Assembly (NCBI GenBank): GCA_035041965.1 | Contig: JAPYMA010000163.1 | Location: 24,468 to 88,467 of the forward strand | Length of the DNA stretch: 64,000 nt | Reading direction: 5' to 3' | Source of the DNA: Anisakis pegreffii | Taxonomy: Eukaryota; Nematoda; Chromadorea; Rhabditida; Anisakidae | In this document: positions 1-12,010 of the stretch, piece by piece | Position numbering within the stretch: position 1 is the first letter of the stretch | How the letters are laid out: every line of letters starts with the position of its first letter | The notes under the pieces: model-generated | Told to the model about the DNA's origin: nothing | The model's database searches: none | The model's input: the letters and a program-made list of their open reading frames with translations, nothing else | Position numbers and translations under genes: made by a program

Positions 1-2768
1 TCAGCAATTATCTTGAATTTTTGTACTCTAATCAATTCTATATATCTATATATATATATTCAAAATCCAAACTCGATCACGAGTCTTATTGATCAGTGCT
101 GCATACTTAATGTAATTGCATACTATTGATGATCAGTGCTACGTCACATCTGCACGAGTGTAATAATCTAGTTAGTGGCTGAGTTATGTAAATTTGCAAA
201 CAAAGCTTTCGAGTGTAATAGAGGAGTGGATATTGCATTCGTTTGTCAACAAGTTGTTACTGGAAAATGAAGTTGAAGGAGCATTACAGCAGGCACTGCA
301 CCTTAATAAGCAACCAACTCTGACATTATTCATACACTGAAACAAAAGAGCATTCTTCTAACTGTAAACAAAATTCCTTTTTAAAGTGTTGCAAAAGCTC
401 AATACAAAAAAAAGAAGACAAAATTCTCAGTATAAATTCAGTTAACGAAACAGAACTGACTACGGCTTAGAAGATGCGGGAAAGTAGTTGGTGGGAGTCA
501 TGAAGAGTTTCGATGCTCTTTGAAGCAATCGTAGATGCGTGTTGAATGTAAATGATCTATTTATTATGCTTATACCTGTAAGATTCACTGATTCTTTTCA
601 ATATCTTCCACCTTTGCAAGCCAAATATATCGGCAACATTTCAGGAGGGAAAACACGCAGCACTGGCCTCAGAGCATGATGTTTCTGGTTCGAAATGTGT
701 TTGATAAGTCTCTGTGAATCGTTTTAGTTGTTTTCAGTACAGAGATTTAAGATGAGAATAGATAAAACAAAAGAATATCGAATGAAGGAAGGAGGATATT
801 GTTGAATCAAAACAAAAGATCGATGGTCAAAATGGATCGTTTTGCACTTATGCGCGTTGTCGCATAGCCTTACTGGATATATCGGGTATTGTGTTGGCAT
901 TTTGATTCAGAAGGACCTAATGAATCATTATTCAGTGCCATTATTCAACGAACGCATTCATTAATCTCTCCACAAAACCTAATAACAACCTCAAATGATT
1001 TTATTATAAAGCAAAAATGGATTTTTGTCCATCTATTCCAGATCGAGTTATCGCGTTAATTTCAACTGTGCAATCCGTCTCTTAACGACGTCGTCTGTTG
1101 GCGAGCTGCTACATTAAACTTTGCAAACCGTATATTCACTGATTCATACAATTGGCCCCAAGGCCTATAATCAATTCATAAAGCTTCTCGTGCCACCACT
1201 GATGCTTTTCAATAAAATTCATGTGAGCAACACAATATCATCGATGACGAAATTGATGCTGTGCATAGCAATGGACAGCAAACTCCGCGAACTGCTACAC
1301 TAATTCGCAGTGAAATTGAATTTTCAGTTTTCGTGCACGTTCCAAATTCATTAAGAACATTGCAATGATCATTTACGTTCGATGTGCTCAAACTGAAATT
1401 TCAATGGACCTCATGCATATCCTCAAGATCGACGATTGGATTACTTATATGGAGTGTTTGATAATGAAATTACACATGTACATATCGTGAAAGTGTGAAG
1501 AGTGACACTGATATGAACAAATGAATGCACATGTTGACAGTTGTTCAATAATACAACTGCATATTGGTTAGCATTTAAATGTGCATTGTTTATGTATGGC
1601 ATATGAAAGGTTCGTTTGATTGGTATGTATCGCTTTGCGATGCTCGTATCATCCCAGTGGGAATGAGTATCTTCGAAGTAACGAATCAAACTCGTAGATG
1701 AGCATTCACTCGTCTTCATGGCTCTCAACATTTACAGACAGTCCTTTATGAATAGAATGCTCACAAATTTAGATCACTGAAGAAAATCCATAAAACTTTA
1801 GCCACAGGACAAACAGAATCGCTAATGTGAGAATATTCAGCAGATTCATAAAAGATTTCTGGCAATGGCAGATGAAGATTAATTCACGAAAGCAACGAGC
1901 ATTCATCAATAGAATGGTTTCCATATATGGTATTCATTTTGAGATGCTCAAAATTACATAGCGACGAAATTGTATGCCACAAATAATCATTTATGTGATT
2001 GCATTAACAAAATCGTATGATATCTCTATATTATGCACACATTGTTTTTTGATTCTAAAGTGTCTCATATCTTATTGATGCGTAGTGCTTCATTCGATCT
2101 GGAATTTAACAATGGAACGAACTCATTGAAAAAATTCAGTAAGTCTTTGCGCATCACTGGATTCAGTATTATCAATATGTTTGTTGAAGCGTACTCAAAA
2201 GTGCAACTAGATTTGCACATTTTTACGCTTCTCTGACTCAAAAACAATTTCATCAAGTGTTTTCGCTTGGAATTCCTTTGAATAAATAAATTGAAGTCAT
2301 TCAAGTAGTACTGATATAATGTTGACTGGTTTTCTTTCTGTTAATTTCTGTTTTTCACCATCAGTAATTCGTTGAGAACATCAGAATACATCCGGCTTTT
2401 TCGTGAATAATGCGAAGATTTCTCATGAATGTGCGGAAATATTACATTACATTCAAACAAATGATGGAACTCATCGTTTTTTACGCTATAGTTTGGAATT
2501 GAATGCAACTCAGAAACATGAGAATTATTTTAAACGCAATTCTGGTAAAAACTAGAAATCGTCCATTGCTTGATTTCGTACACAACACTGACGAGCAGTC
2601 ATTCTCTAGATGCTAACAGACAAGAACTGAAAGCGATACCTACATACGATCGAGAAACATTAATCGCAAACTATGTCCACTGAAAGTACTCGCAGTAAAC
2701 GTACATCTATGAATACGTATAAGTTTCATGGGGTAAAACTAAAGATAACTTCCAAAAAAGGTACTCAC
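1..2768. other. Non-coding left flank (intron of the TMTC gene)
   Basis: The TMTC exon at 2769-3091 ends in a good donor, so this stretch is expected to be the first part of its next intron. No downstream TMTC exon was recognised on the minus strand. Open frames here lack splice-site support and family similarity. A short TA-rich run lies at about 41-60. Confidence 0.5.
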
Positions 2769-3091
2769 ATAAAAGTGAATGTTGTAATGGGTCGATAGGA
2801 TTTGTGACTGCGATCCGACTCGATTGAACGTCCCCAAAAATCTGTTCGGAATACATCCCATAAGGGACGTTCACCTTGCACAACCGCGTTATTGAGAATC
2901 GCTTCTCGATCATCAAAAACAAAATCGCCGTTGAGATTTGTTGAAAAGCAAATCGTTGAGAGGGCAATCAGCACCAGTAGGTGATGTGACGATGGCGATT
3001 CATGCGGTACGATATCGCGTGTTCGTGATCTAGTACGACATTTGGTGTGATGGTTGGTTTGACGCGGTGAAACCTTGCGTTTCATTCTCAT
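2769..3091 (-). CDS. TMTC-family protein O-mannosyltransferase, first coding exon (partial)
   Basis: TMTC proteins are ER multipass membrane enzymes with C-terminal TPR repeats that transfer mannose to cadherin-type domains. This exon encodes 107 residues plus two bases. There is a basic N-terminal tail (1-35), a first membrane segment (about 37-52), then a luminal loop with DFVFDD at 56-61, DFWG at 84-87 and SHKSYRP at 95-101. These are the family hallmarks of the first luminal loop, and the acidic pair at 60-61 sits where GT-C enzymes keep catalytic acidic residues. The exon ends in phase 2 at a GTGAGT donor. The start is the first ATG after an in-frame TGA. A six-codon upstream ORF (3088-3108) ends in an ATGA overlap with this start. 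The TPR part lies beyond the left edge. Which TMTC paralogue this is cannot be decided. Confidence 0.88.
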
Positions 3092-4250
3092 TCAACGCCG
3101 ACGAGCATTGCTCATATGGGTGCTTGACTGAAAATCATGAACTCATAAATAGGCGAATGGCCTCGTGAAACGACTCTAAAATAACGACAATTACAAACTT
3201 TCTCGCACCAATATCTGCAGAACAATATTGGCAAACGAAATCTACATTCAGAACTAGCGAATGATCCTGAAAACAATGCACAGTTCGGAATAAGTTCGAA
3301 TATTTGATCAGATAGCATGCACCCTCTCCCGGAAACCAGCATGGAAGCATGCTGGTTGACGAGAGTGGAACTTTTAGATGAATTTAGATGAGTTCATCGA
3401 TACTGTTCTGGGACAACCACAATCCTTGATCACATCCATGCTAATCTGTAATGTTTTGTCAAATATCTCATCAACATCCTCTTTGTTCTATTTGATGATC
3501 AATTGCAAGCACATTGTTTACGGCGATCAGCGATATCGTTCCGGGTCCAGCATTTCAGGGCAAATTACTTATGAAAAGACATGATCGTAACTACGTGATT
3601 CAGAGAGCGTGAATTGAGAAAAGCAAGCGACTACCTCGAATTCACCTGGCTGTCATTGAAACGACCAAAATTGCTTCACTGCCAGCTGAACGATTTCAAG
3701 TCATTGACAGCCGACATTCAAATGAATGAATTAATCAAACAGTGATTCATTTAACATTTGAAAAGGTTATCCACAAGTGATGTGTGGACTGTCGACTATC
3801 AAATAAAAAGATGAAGAGTTTGTTGATGGAATATTTGACAGAATACTTCAGATTAGGGTGGATATGTGGATTGTTGTTAGGGATAACATCGTTCAGGTTG
3901 ATGTAATAGTTGGATTAAAGAGAAAAAGCTTCATAAAAAGAATGATGTTGATCATCCCATACGACTCCTCTGCTAATTGCATTTTCTAGAGACGGTGGGG
4001 TGCGGTGCTTATGTGAAGTGCTACTCGACTAGGTATATCCGTCCATCCTGCCATCCACATACGCCAGCCACATCAGTGCTCACGATAGTTCGCTCATGTA
4101 ATTAACTTTGACTCACGACCGCATTCAATCACATTCAGTCATATCTTTCACTCACGCTCTCATCTTCACTTTTTCGTTCACAAAACAAAAACAATTTTTC
4201 ACTGGTGTTCTTACTGTAAAGATTCTGAAACGCGTAACATTCAGGAGAAA

Positions 4251-4472
4251 ATGACTTATTATCAGTTGGAATTTCGAATGAACGACTGCGACGCAATAAA
4301 AACAATCACGATCAAGCGCATTTCCCCAACTTCAGATCGAGCGAAAGATGACGACTTGACGAGATGGATAATTAGTTGTGTGACTGAGATTGTGCAATCA
4401 AACTACACTCGTTGGGGCACATTAAACACAAAGTGCATCATAACCAAGAGGATGCATCACAGATTGTTTTGA
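4251..4472 (+). CDS. Possible small protein of 73 residues, unrecognised
   Basis: The ORF starts seven bases after an acceptor-like CATTCAG (4238-4244), which would suit spliced-leader addition. The pyrimidine-rich stretch at about 4145-4215 lies upstream. The product is charged, with no signal peptide, membrane segment or motif I recognise. It is placed about 1.2 kb from, and divergent to, the TMTC gene. It could be a chance frame, as there is no further exon or conserved feature to back it. Confidence 0.22.
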   Translation: MTYYQLEFRMNDCDAIKTITIKRISPTSDRAKDDDLTRWIISCVTEIVQSNYTRWGTLNTKCIITKRMHHRLF

Positions 4473-7400
4473 AAATGCGAGATGGTATGCAAAGTATGCA
4501 ACACAGTTTATGACCAGCCATCCTTGTACATCTGCGAAAAGCGACAAACCAAGTCGGCTTCACCAACGATACGTATTTTAGTCAATGAGACGTGTCGTTT
4601 CTTCTCATTTGATGTGATTGCCAGTAAAGCACTGAGAGCGTTTCATATTTAAGATGACAATAAATTTTCAATTATTTCCGTATAATTTCATTTGGAGTTT
4701 ACTGTCGAACAAGCAAACACTTTGAAGAGGATTGATCTAATGCAACGCTCAACGACTGTGCTTCTCATGGTGCAATTGCATTTTTTTAAAACAAATTTCG
4801 CAACGTAAAACCAATATGATTGGATTTTGTTCGTTTGAGCAATTCAAACTTTCACGTGATATTTATTTATCATTCGCGACATTATTCAAATACACTTTTG
4901 ACAAATTCCGGATGAACTACAAGCGAGTGATTTATGAACAACATAAGCGATCCAATTTCTCTTACGGTCGAGCTAAAACAATTTCTATTCGAATATTTCT
5001 CAAACTGCCGGTGCTACGGTGTAATCAGAAACTTCATGAATATTCGAGGGATGTTTGGTTGAGCATTCATGGTCACATCATCAGCGATATGAATATGAAT
5101 GATCGAGTCGAATATCAAAGAACTGAACGATCGTTGCAATAAGAAAAGCGTTCGAAAAAACAAATTCAACGATTCATTACATATTATTTGATCACTGACT
5201 TGAACGATTTAATACTTCTCAAAATATCAGTTCAAATGTGAAAGAGCATATCTGAAATAAAATATGAACAGAACCAGCAGCTGCATGTGTACTCGATCAT
5301 TCGCTCTCAACGAGTAACAATTGTGCAGGTATGAACAAGCAGAACGAGCAGCTGAATGTGAATTCATTCGATCTAACAAGTACTAAGTATGCAGGTAATG
5401 TGGCGGGTGATTATGTTGAGGAAATACATTTATGGCATGCTTATTGCGTGAAGCTTTGCTCAGCGGTGCGCATTTCCGTGCCGAGATTATGCGCTCTTTC
5501 CGGTGCTTATTTACAACCTTTTCGATTTGGTTCACTCAAATTATTTCAATAAACGATGAAGCATTCGCTATGCACTTGAGTATGCATGCAACATTGACTA
5601 TAAGCATTAAATGAGTTCATTCGAGCTCTCTTCATGCCATCACTACGCTCCTTAATAAGGTTAATTTGATGAACAGAAACTCTCTAAAATATCACATTAA
5701 ATCGTGTTTCGAATATCAAACATTCACATAACCAAAACTGAAACCCTCTAAAACTATGAAACTAAAATCGGTCAAAAAAGAAAGACACTGGTAAAAGTGA
5801 CAGCCCCATACCGACCACTTTCGTTATTACATGGATTTTCAAAAGCAGTTTTTTTGTGGAAATATTACTGACCAAAGCATGGATACAGGATACAAAACAC
5901 AATATCCTTCGAATTGAAAAACCTTTAAGTGAACATAGAAAAGCGTGCATTCAAAGAGCACAACCAAAAGTGTTGGTCTTGTTGAAGGCGTGGTCAAACG
6001 ACGACGGACATTTGAGTGGATGTCCTGTAATTGGTGAATACTGCAGAGTGGTGCGGTATCTCATCGAATTTGTATGCAGTAGTCGCATAATTCATGAGAA
6101 TTCCGATCGAGAGAGATTCTCTCGGAAGTGAACGTCGAATGCTGAATTTAAAACGAAATGAATATGGAAATATAATATTTCATACATTCAACCAACTATA
6201 ATTTCAATCTCGCTTTCAAGCAGCTTTATTTACATCAACAGATGGCGATGAATCAATCGTAACATGACTTATTGAAATTTCAAAAGGCTATCAGAATGCG
6301 CATCTTCGATGGGCATAGGAAGTATAAGCATGAACATTAAGCTGCTAGCTAGATACAGGATTCTTGATTGATTACAAAATTCCCTCTCTCAAGGGTAAAC
6401 AAGCAACCCTTCTGATTACTGTGACCACTTATATTTTCTTGAAATTCATGTTCTTCTTGTGCACTTCTAAGTTGCGGATTGAACTTAAACTCTGATATCA
6501 AAACACCGATCGTATCTGCAATAGAGCATATTTATGATGCTACAAATCGATTTCGACAAGATTGGTGAGTATATCACGTCATATTCAGTTTAAGGAGTTA
6601 TAATGGTTTTACGCATCGTATATTAGCCTTTTATATTGCCTGAAGTGACACCACAGATCGAACTCATCATCGAAAAAAATAAATGTTGTTGAAAAAAGAC
6701 ACTAATTGCTGCATTCAAACAGTGAATCGTCAAGTGGAGAAGAGAGCACTCTTAAAATATACATCGAATACTGGTGAATCATTAGCGAGTATCCGATGCT
6801 CAAGGGCATGATTAACACTTATTCGTATTAATGACTTATTGCTGCCACTTGGATCATAAATCATAATGCTGCCAGCCCCTTGTTCATTTGATATTTTCAG
6901 CACCTTGCAGACATGTAATAGCCTTTCCGCTTCACGTTTTGCACATACCGATATAGCCATTTATTACGTTCAGAAAATTTTCACAACTGTTTTTAAAACG
7001 ATATTCTTTTGATATTCCTTTCGATAAATGATATTCTTCTTACCCATCCGAAAATATTCAAATGCTCAAGTGCATATAACAGTTATGAATGAGTTTATTC
7101 GAGTGAAGGCCAAAGAAACATTGGAGGAATGTATGATGTATAGTGAAGTAGTCGCATGAGCAGATACTTGCAAAACAGTGACAATATGTTTATTGAATTG
7201 ATGCAATTCATTGAAGAGCCCCGGTAATTCATAAAGATGAGTTCAATGAGGGGCAGAGGAGAGGTAATTGGCTTGAGAATTGAATTGTCGACCTTGTTGT
7301 ATAGCACGAGGCAGCATTGCCTTCTTCAATGAGTTACAATTGATATTGTATGAGAAATCAAGCGAACAATACAATGATCATACAATTTGTAGGCAATGAT

Positions 7401-8017
7401 TGATTCCTTCCTATAACACAATAACAATTCAATGTTGATCGCATACCATTAATCACTCAAATAAACAACCAACATCCAATTTTCTCAGCTCTACTCCAAT
7501 TTCTCATCCGCATTCAATTGTTTATTCGCGTTTAATTACTACGTATTTCAGTGAATCTATCCGTTTCAGTGCCGTATTTCGAATTAGTTCTCTGGCGTAG
7601 TCCAATTCACATAAAAATCAAAGCTTACTTAAACCAGAGTTAAAATAAGCTCATATCATCACATCACAGGGATAATAATGTTCAGAAGATAATGAAAGTG
7701 AGTTCTTATCATTTGATTTCAACTCATGCTGTTCAAACCTAACGGAGCGCACGGAACAAGCGTGCAAATTGGAAATGGTGCTGGTTAATTTTAAAAATCC
7801 AACACCGATCACATTGGTTATTTCTACCACTACAATATTATATTACAGCAGTTATACCGAACCCAATCACAATCTTTTCTTCATTTTCTGATGGGCTGGC
7901 AGAGAAATATTCGATTGTTGAGTTATCCTAATTTTTATCTATTATCCCATAATGGCTGAGGTCGATTTTTTTCAATGGCGTACCCAAGGCGATAGAGCGT
8001 ACGCCACTTCTCAAAGG
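4473..8017. other. No supported gene
   Basis: The region is AT-rich with many GAATGA/TTCATT words. Open frames of 60-110 codons occur on both strands but lack acceptor-donor pairs or recognisable domains. I see no RNA gene. Confidence 0.5.
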
Positions 8018-8018
8018 T

Positions 8019-8124
8019 AGAAGAAAAAGGAAGAAGAAGGACAGAGAAGGAAAAAGTGAGGGAAAAGGAGAAATTGAGAAAAAAGAGGAAAAGAGCGGAG
8101 AGGGGGAAATGAGCGCAGGAAAAT
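8019..8124 (+). repeat. Polypurine tract
   Basis: About 105 bases are nearly all A and G on the plus strand (AAGGAAGAAGAAGG-like). The minus-strand frames across it are Ser/Phe/Leu-rich low-complexity artefacts. Confidence 0.8.
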
Positions 8125-8660
8125 GCACCCAAAATACAGCTATCTTTTTGGACTAGACCATTTTACGCCCCTCGCCACTGCTGATTTTCTACAATTCCAA
8201 AGGTTGACAGCACTGAACATTGATAAGGAACAATTTTTGAATTCTCCGAAATTCTCCTGCTATCGCATCTTCCTTTTTCCATCCTTGCAATGCACTAGTA
8301 CAAGGAATGTGCAACATGGATTATACCAAAAATGTTCTCAAACAGTTGGAATTTTGGATGGACAATTGCAATTCTCATGCAAATTCTCGACCTTCTCATT
8401 CGGCTGTCAATCGAGAATACGTTGATTAAGCATAATCCACCGCTTTAAATATGTTCATTTGAAATAACTGAATTCAGTTCACTGTTTCCCCACGTAACTG
8501 TTGTTGTGTTCGAAGGAGGCGCTTCAGGCTTCATTTTATTCAAGAAGCCGTTACCATGCATAGGGAGGCAAACGTTATTCATCCATTTTTTCAGCCAAAA
8601 TTTAAAATTATTCCGTACCGCAGTTTCTGATATATTGTCCGGGTAAAATGAAAGTTCCGT

Positions 8661-8702
8661 TTAAAACGAGCTTCCATGAGATTAAAACGAGCTTCCATGA
8701 GA
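8661..8702. repeat. Two-copy 21-bp tandem repeat
   Basis: Two perfect adjacent copies of a 21-bp unit containing AACGAGCTTCCATGAG. Confidence 0.9.
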
Positions 8703-8911
8703 TTCCAATGCAGTATTTCAACAGTTCCCCGAAAACACGAAAACAGTGACCCTGCCAAAAGCACGATTGTTTGCAACTTGCCAATGAAATATAAAGCCCA
8801 CATTGCAAGTCTCCTTCAACCGTAAAAACAAATATAAAGCTATTATCATTGTATCAAACGATAAGATGTTGGTTTAATATGATCCTTCAAACTCGTTGCG
8901 AAGTTAGGTAT

Positions 8912-9085
8912 TGTGGTATTGCATAAGTGAATTTGCGTAATGAATTTTGAATAAATTAAGTAAGAATTTGTATAAAATAACCCTATAAATATTCGCACTT
9001 TTCGGACATTGTTTGTGAATGTTTATTGGTGGTATAGACGGTTTTGTGGAATTGTGGTCGTGTTATCGTGTGCAGGAATATAGCA
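8912..9085 (+). repeat. Left LTR (174 bp)
   Basis: The boundaries are set by the flanking GGTAT duplication, the TG...CA ends and the primer-binding-site-like TGGCGACCAGTT that follows. It contains a TATAAAATA box-like sequence near 8972 and an AATAAA near 8951, fitting promoter and polyadenylation roles. The last 39 bp (9047-9085) recur at 9590-9628 with one substitution. Confidence 0.87.
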
Positions 9086-9116
9086 GTGGCGACCAGTTCG
9101 AAGTCGATCCACGCGG

Positions 9117-9628
9117 ATGGACAAGAAGTCGTCAACGCTGGTAACGCCACTAGGGCTGGGAGCCCTGGTCATACGTGATACTTTATGCAAGGGTAAAATC
9201 CCCAGAAGTTATAACCCAGGTTCATCGTGGAGGATATGGGAAAGGTTGTTTGAGAAATTTTTGAAATTACGGCAAATAACTGAGGAGGTAGAGAAGAGAC
9301 TAATACTCCTACAAGAAGTAGCAGAGAATAACTATGAAGCATTGGAGGGGGTATTAGAAGGTCAGGTCCCTGAGGACGTAGACTACACCATATTAGTGAG
9401 CACACTGCGCAGATGTTACGCGCCCAAGAAGCTTAAGATGGCGGAGAGGTTTAGGATGATGTCCATCACACAGCGACCAGAGGAGTCCTTAGTAGAGTTT
9501 TATACTACGGTACAGCAAGCTGCTGCGACGTGTGGGTTCGAGATCGTTAACGATGTGAGGGAGATGGTAGAGACAATGGTATTTGTGGGTGGAATTGTGG
9601 TCGTGTTATCGTGTGCAGGAATATAACA
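9117..9628 (+). pseudogene. gag-like capsid fragment fused to the right LTR tail
   Basis: The 158 retroelement-derived codons resemble the gag/capsid part of Ty3-type elements. There is a W-x-x-W-type helix near residues 38-41, KRLILLQEV near 61-69, and a segment with AERFRMM, ESLVEFYTTVQQAAATCGFE and a following arginine/valine helix, the usual order in retrotransposon gag. The frame then runs into the LTR repeat, adds about a dozen foreign residues and stops. The zinc knuckle, protease, reverse transcriptase, RNase H and integrase are all missing. The frame is otherwise intact, which suggests a recent insertion or deletion. Confidence 0.8.
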
Positions 9629-9633
9629 GGTAT

Positions 9634-12010
9634 CACAATCTCATTGACACATCCGATTGGTTTATGAATCCACTCAGTTATTTAAATGAAGCCGATTCTG
9701 CGATGCTAGAGGACTGATTCTATGAAACGACCTCGAATTAAAGTACCATTTCAAGAAATCATAACAGGAAAGGAAACTTCTGAGAGGTATCCAGAACTAT
9801 AGGAAACTGTCAAAATTTTCAAAGAATTAATTGCTTTTGCACTCCCTACACGACTCCTTATGAAGGCACTGACTGTGCAGCTCCTCACTTCTGAGTGAAA
9901 AAGGAGCCATCTGTAACCAGTAAAATAGTTAATATTCAAGTAATATGTAGTGGATCGTGTAGTGCAGTGGTCTAAGAATATAGTTTATTGAAGATTATTA
10001 ATTAGTCAATTACAATTCGAATGATGAGGAGACGATAAACGAGGGTTTGAATATAAATTTCAATAATAGTTCAATTCGCCAAGGAAGGTGCCAAGTAGTG
10101 GCAATTATATAATTCTCTACCAATATACTCGATTAATTAACAACAATTATTCACAAACAACCCAAGGATGTGGGCCAATTCTTGGCACGTAGATTAATTC
10201 AAATATTATTCCAATAATATAACTATCACAATTTCACACGAAATCCAGCAAGGCGCAACCGAAACAGACTTTACTACGATGAGTACAATAATTCGTCTCT
10301 CCTCTTTCTTCGATCTTCCCGTTGCTTTTAAGCACATCCATTGCCCCATCTTTCTCATGCCCCTGCAAGATGGTATTCGTAGATAAGGTCATCTGCTGAT
10401 GCTTTTAGCTTTCAGATAATGCCTTTGTTTTGACTGTAGGCATGCATTTTTGCTTGGAATGCATCTTTTCATAAACATGCAACAAAGAGAATGCAACAAA
10501 TATGCAACAAAGATGTTGCTTTTCTCATACATTTATCTTTTGATCTGATGCTTTTATTGGATATTTTGGGAATTCGAAAAAGGATTCGAAAGGTGCAATG
10601 TTTACAAAATGAAGAAGTCTGTTATTACTTTTGACTAACATGAAAGCTAAAGCACGATCAGTAATGATACTTTTAGATTTATTTTAGATTTTCCAATCTC
10701 GAAAAGACTCTTACAAGGCCACTGAACTGGACGAGCCTTGCGGATATTCTCGACCCTGCTATGAATAGAGACGGTTGGAGCCTTGCCCTCAGTTCAGGGT
10801 AAACAGTTAACCTCATCAACCGAAAACGGATACCATACCCAGGGTATCAACCCTCGGCTGGAGGCAAAAATGCCTCATCGAGAACAAAACAAAAACCTCG
10901 GTGGGTAGTGTTACAGAGTCTCAGACTCCGCACCATCATTTGCAGATGAATCATGAAATAGATTATCCGTAAGTTCGTTTGTTTAAGATTCCTAAAGGTG
11001 ACATTCGCGCCGCAATTAGTGACCAAATTGATCAACACGCCAAGCAGAGATCACCTCGCTGAGGTGAGAATATTCACGAAGTGTAGTGACACTTGACGTA
11101 TATGAGGCGTGATTACGATGTGGTGGAAATCTTGTTGCGGAAATAGCAGATATACGTTTCGAACGCTTGAAAAGTTATCGGAAACCGTTCTCAGTTCAAA
11201 GGTCCTGGGAAACTTTTTTCTGAGATCGCCTCACTAAAGTGAAAATATGGAAACTGATTATACAGGATTTTCGGGAAATTTTAGATTCACAGGAATTGGT
11301 ATAGGACTATCCGGAGAAATTTTTGAAGGAAAGATTTTCAGAAATTTTGCTCTGGTAAGTTTTGAAAGTAAGCTTTTCTGGATATTTTAGTTTAGCAAAT
11401 CCGAAAAGAAAAATCTCGTGGGATTTTAAAATCGGAAACTGTCAAAAGAATCATTAAGAACTTTTTCGAAAAGTATTTTGCTTGCATTTACTCGAATCCT
11501 TCGGCTGTTCGACATTGCCCCAGTCGACGAACTGTCTGTCCATCGGTGGTTTCTCTCTCCATTGCAAGCACATTCCTTTACGTGTCTATTAAATCTCCTC
11601 TGTTTCGAGAGGTGTGAAAGCCGTTGACTCGCACTGCTCTCTCTCTCTCTCAGTCTTCATGCTGCTTTGGTACACGCCCATTGTCTCGTTTGACCCACAC
11701 TGCTCTACTTTACGTTTCTTCGCATATTCTGTTTACTAAAACGTAGAGAACTTCAATAAAGTTAACAATATAACGAGTAAGATGACATCATCATCGCCAA
11801 TCCAACCGTATCAGCTGTGAAGATTTCCGTTGTTTATTGTGTGCACTGTTCGGCAAATTACTTCATCAATTATCTGGTATCGTGATATTAATTTATAAAG
11901 GTGTATTACGTTATGCCGTCTTTAGACGACTTTTTGTAGAAGTGCGGTGATCACCTTACATATATTCTCTGATGTTTGCATTTTTCTTTGAGGGTAATGA
12001 GCAGTTGACA
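9634..12010. other. Upstream region of ATF-6 with a GC-richer repeat-like block
   Basis: No gene is supported. 10,440-10,530 repeats ATGCAACAAA-like words. 10,690-11,080 is clearly GC-richer than its surroundings and full of short inverted repeats, suggesting a fragment of a dispersed element. A CT run lies at about 11,640-11,651. The last few hundred bases should hold the ATF-6 promoter and 5' end. A possible spliced-leader acceptor, TTTTTCTTTGAG, ends about 20 bases before the start codon. Confidence 0.5.
11047..11248 (+). repeat. Two diverged copies of a 27-bp hairpin motif
   Basis: 11,047-11,073 contains TCACCTC-GCT-GAGGTGA, a perfect 7-bp stem with a 3-base loop, inside GAGATC...GAATAT. 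A diverged copy, GAGATCGCCTCACT...AAATAT, lies at 11,222-11,248. Confidence 0.55.

Larger units (their letters stand above)
8907..9633 (+). mobile_element. Truncated LTR retrotransposon with 5-bp target duplication
   Basis: A complete left LTR (8912-9085, starting TGTGG and ending AGCA) is followed by a TGG-initial primer-binding-site-like sequence at 9087, an open gag segment, and then the last 39 bp of a second LTR (9590-9628). GGTAT flanks both ends (8907-8911 and 9629-9633). This is the 5-bp duplication expected of a Ty3/gypsy or BEL/Pao insertion. Everything between the middle of gag and the 3' end of the right LTR is missing, so pol is absent and the element cannot move by itself. Confidence 0.9.

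Noticed and set aside
4816..5142. 108-codon plus frame
   Set aside because: No acceptor or donor, no motif, and a composition like the surrounding AT-rich sequence.
7928..8132. Ser/Phe-rich minus frames
   Set aside because: They translate the polypurine tract.
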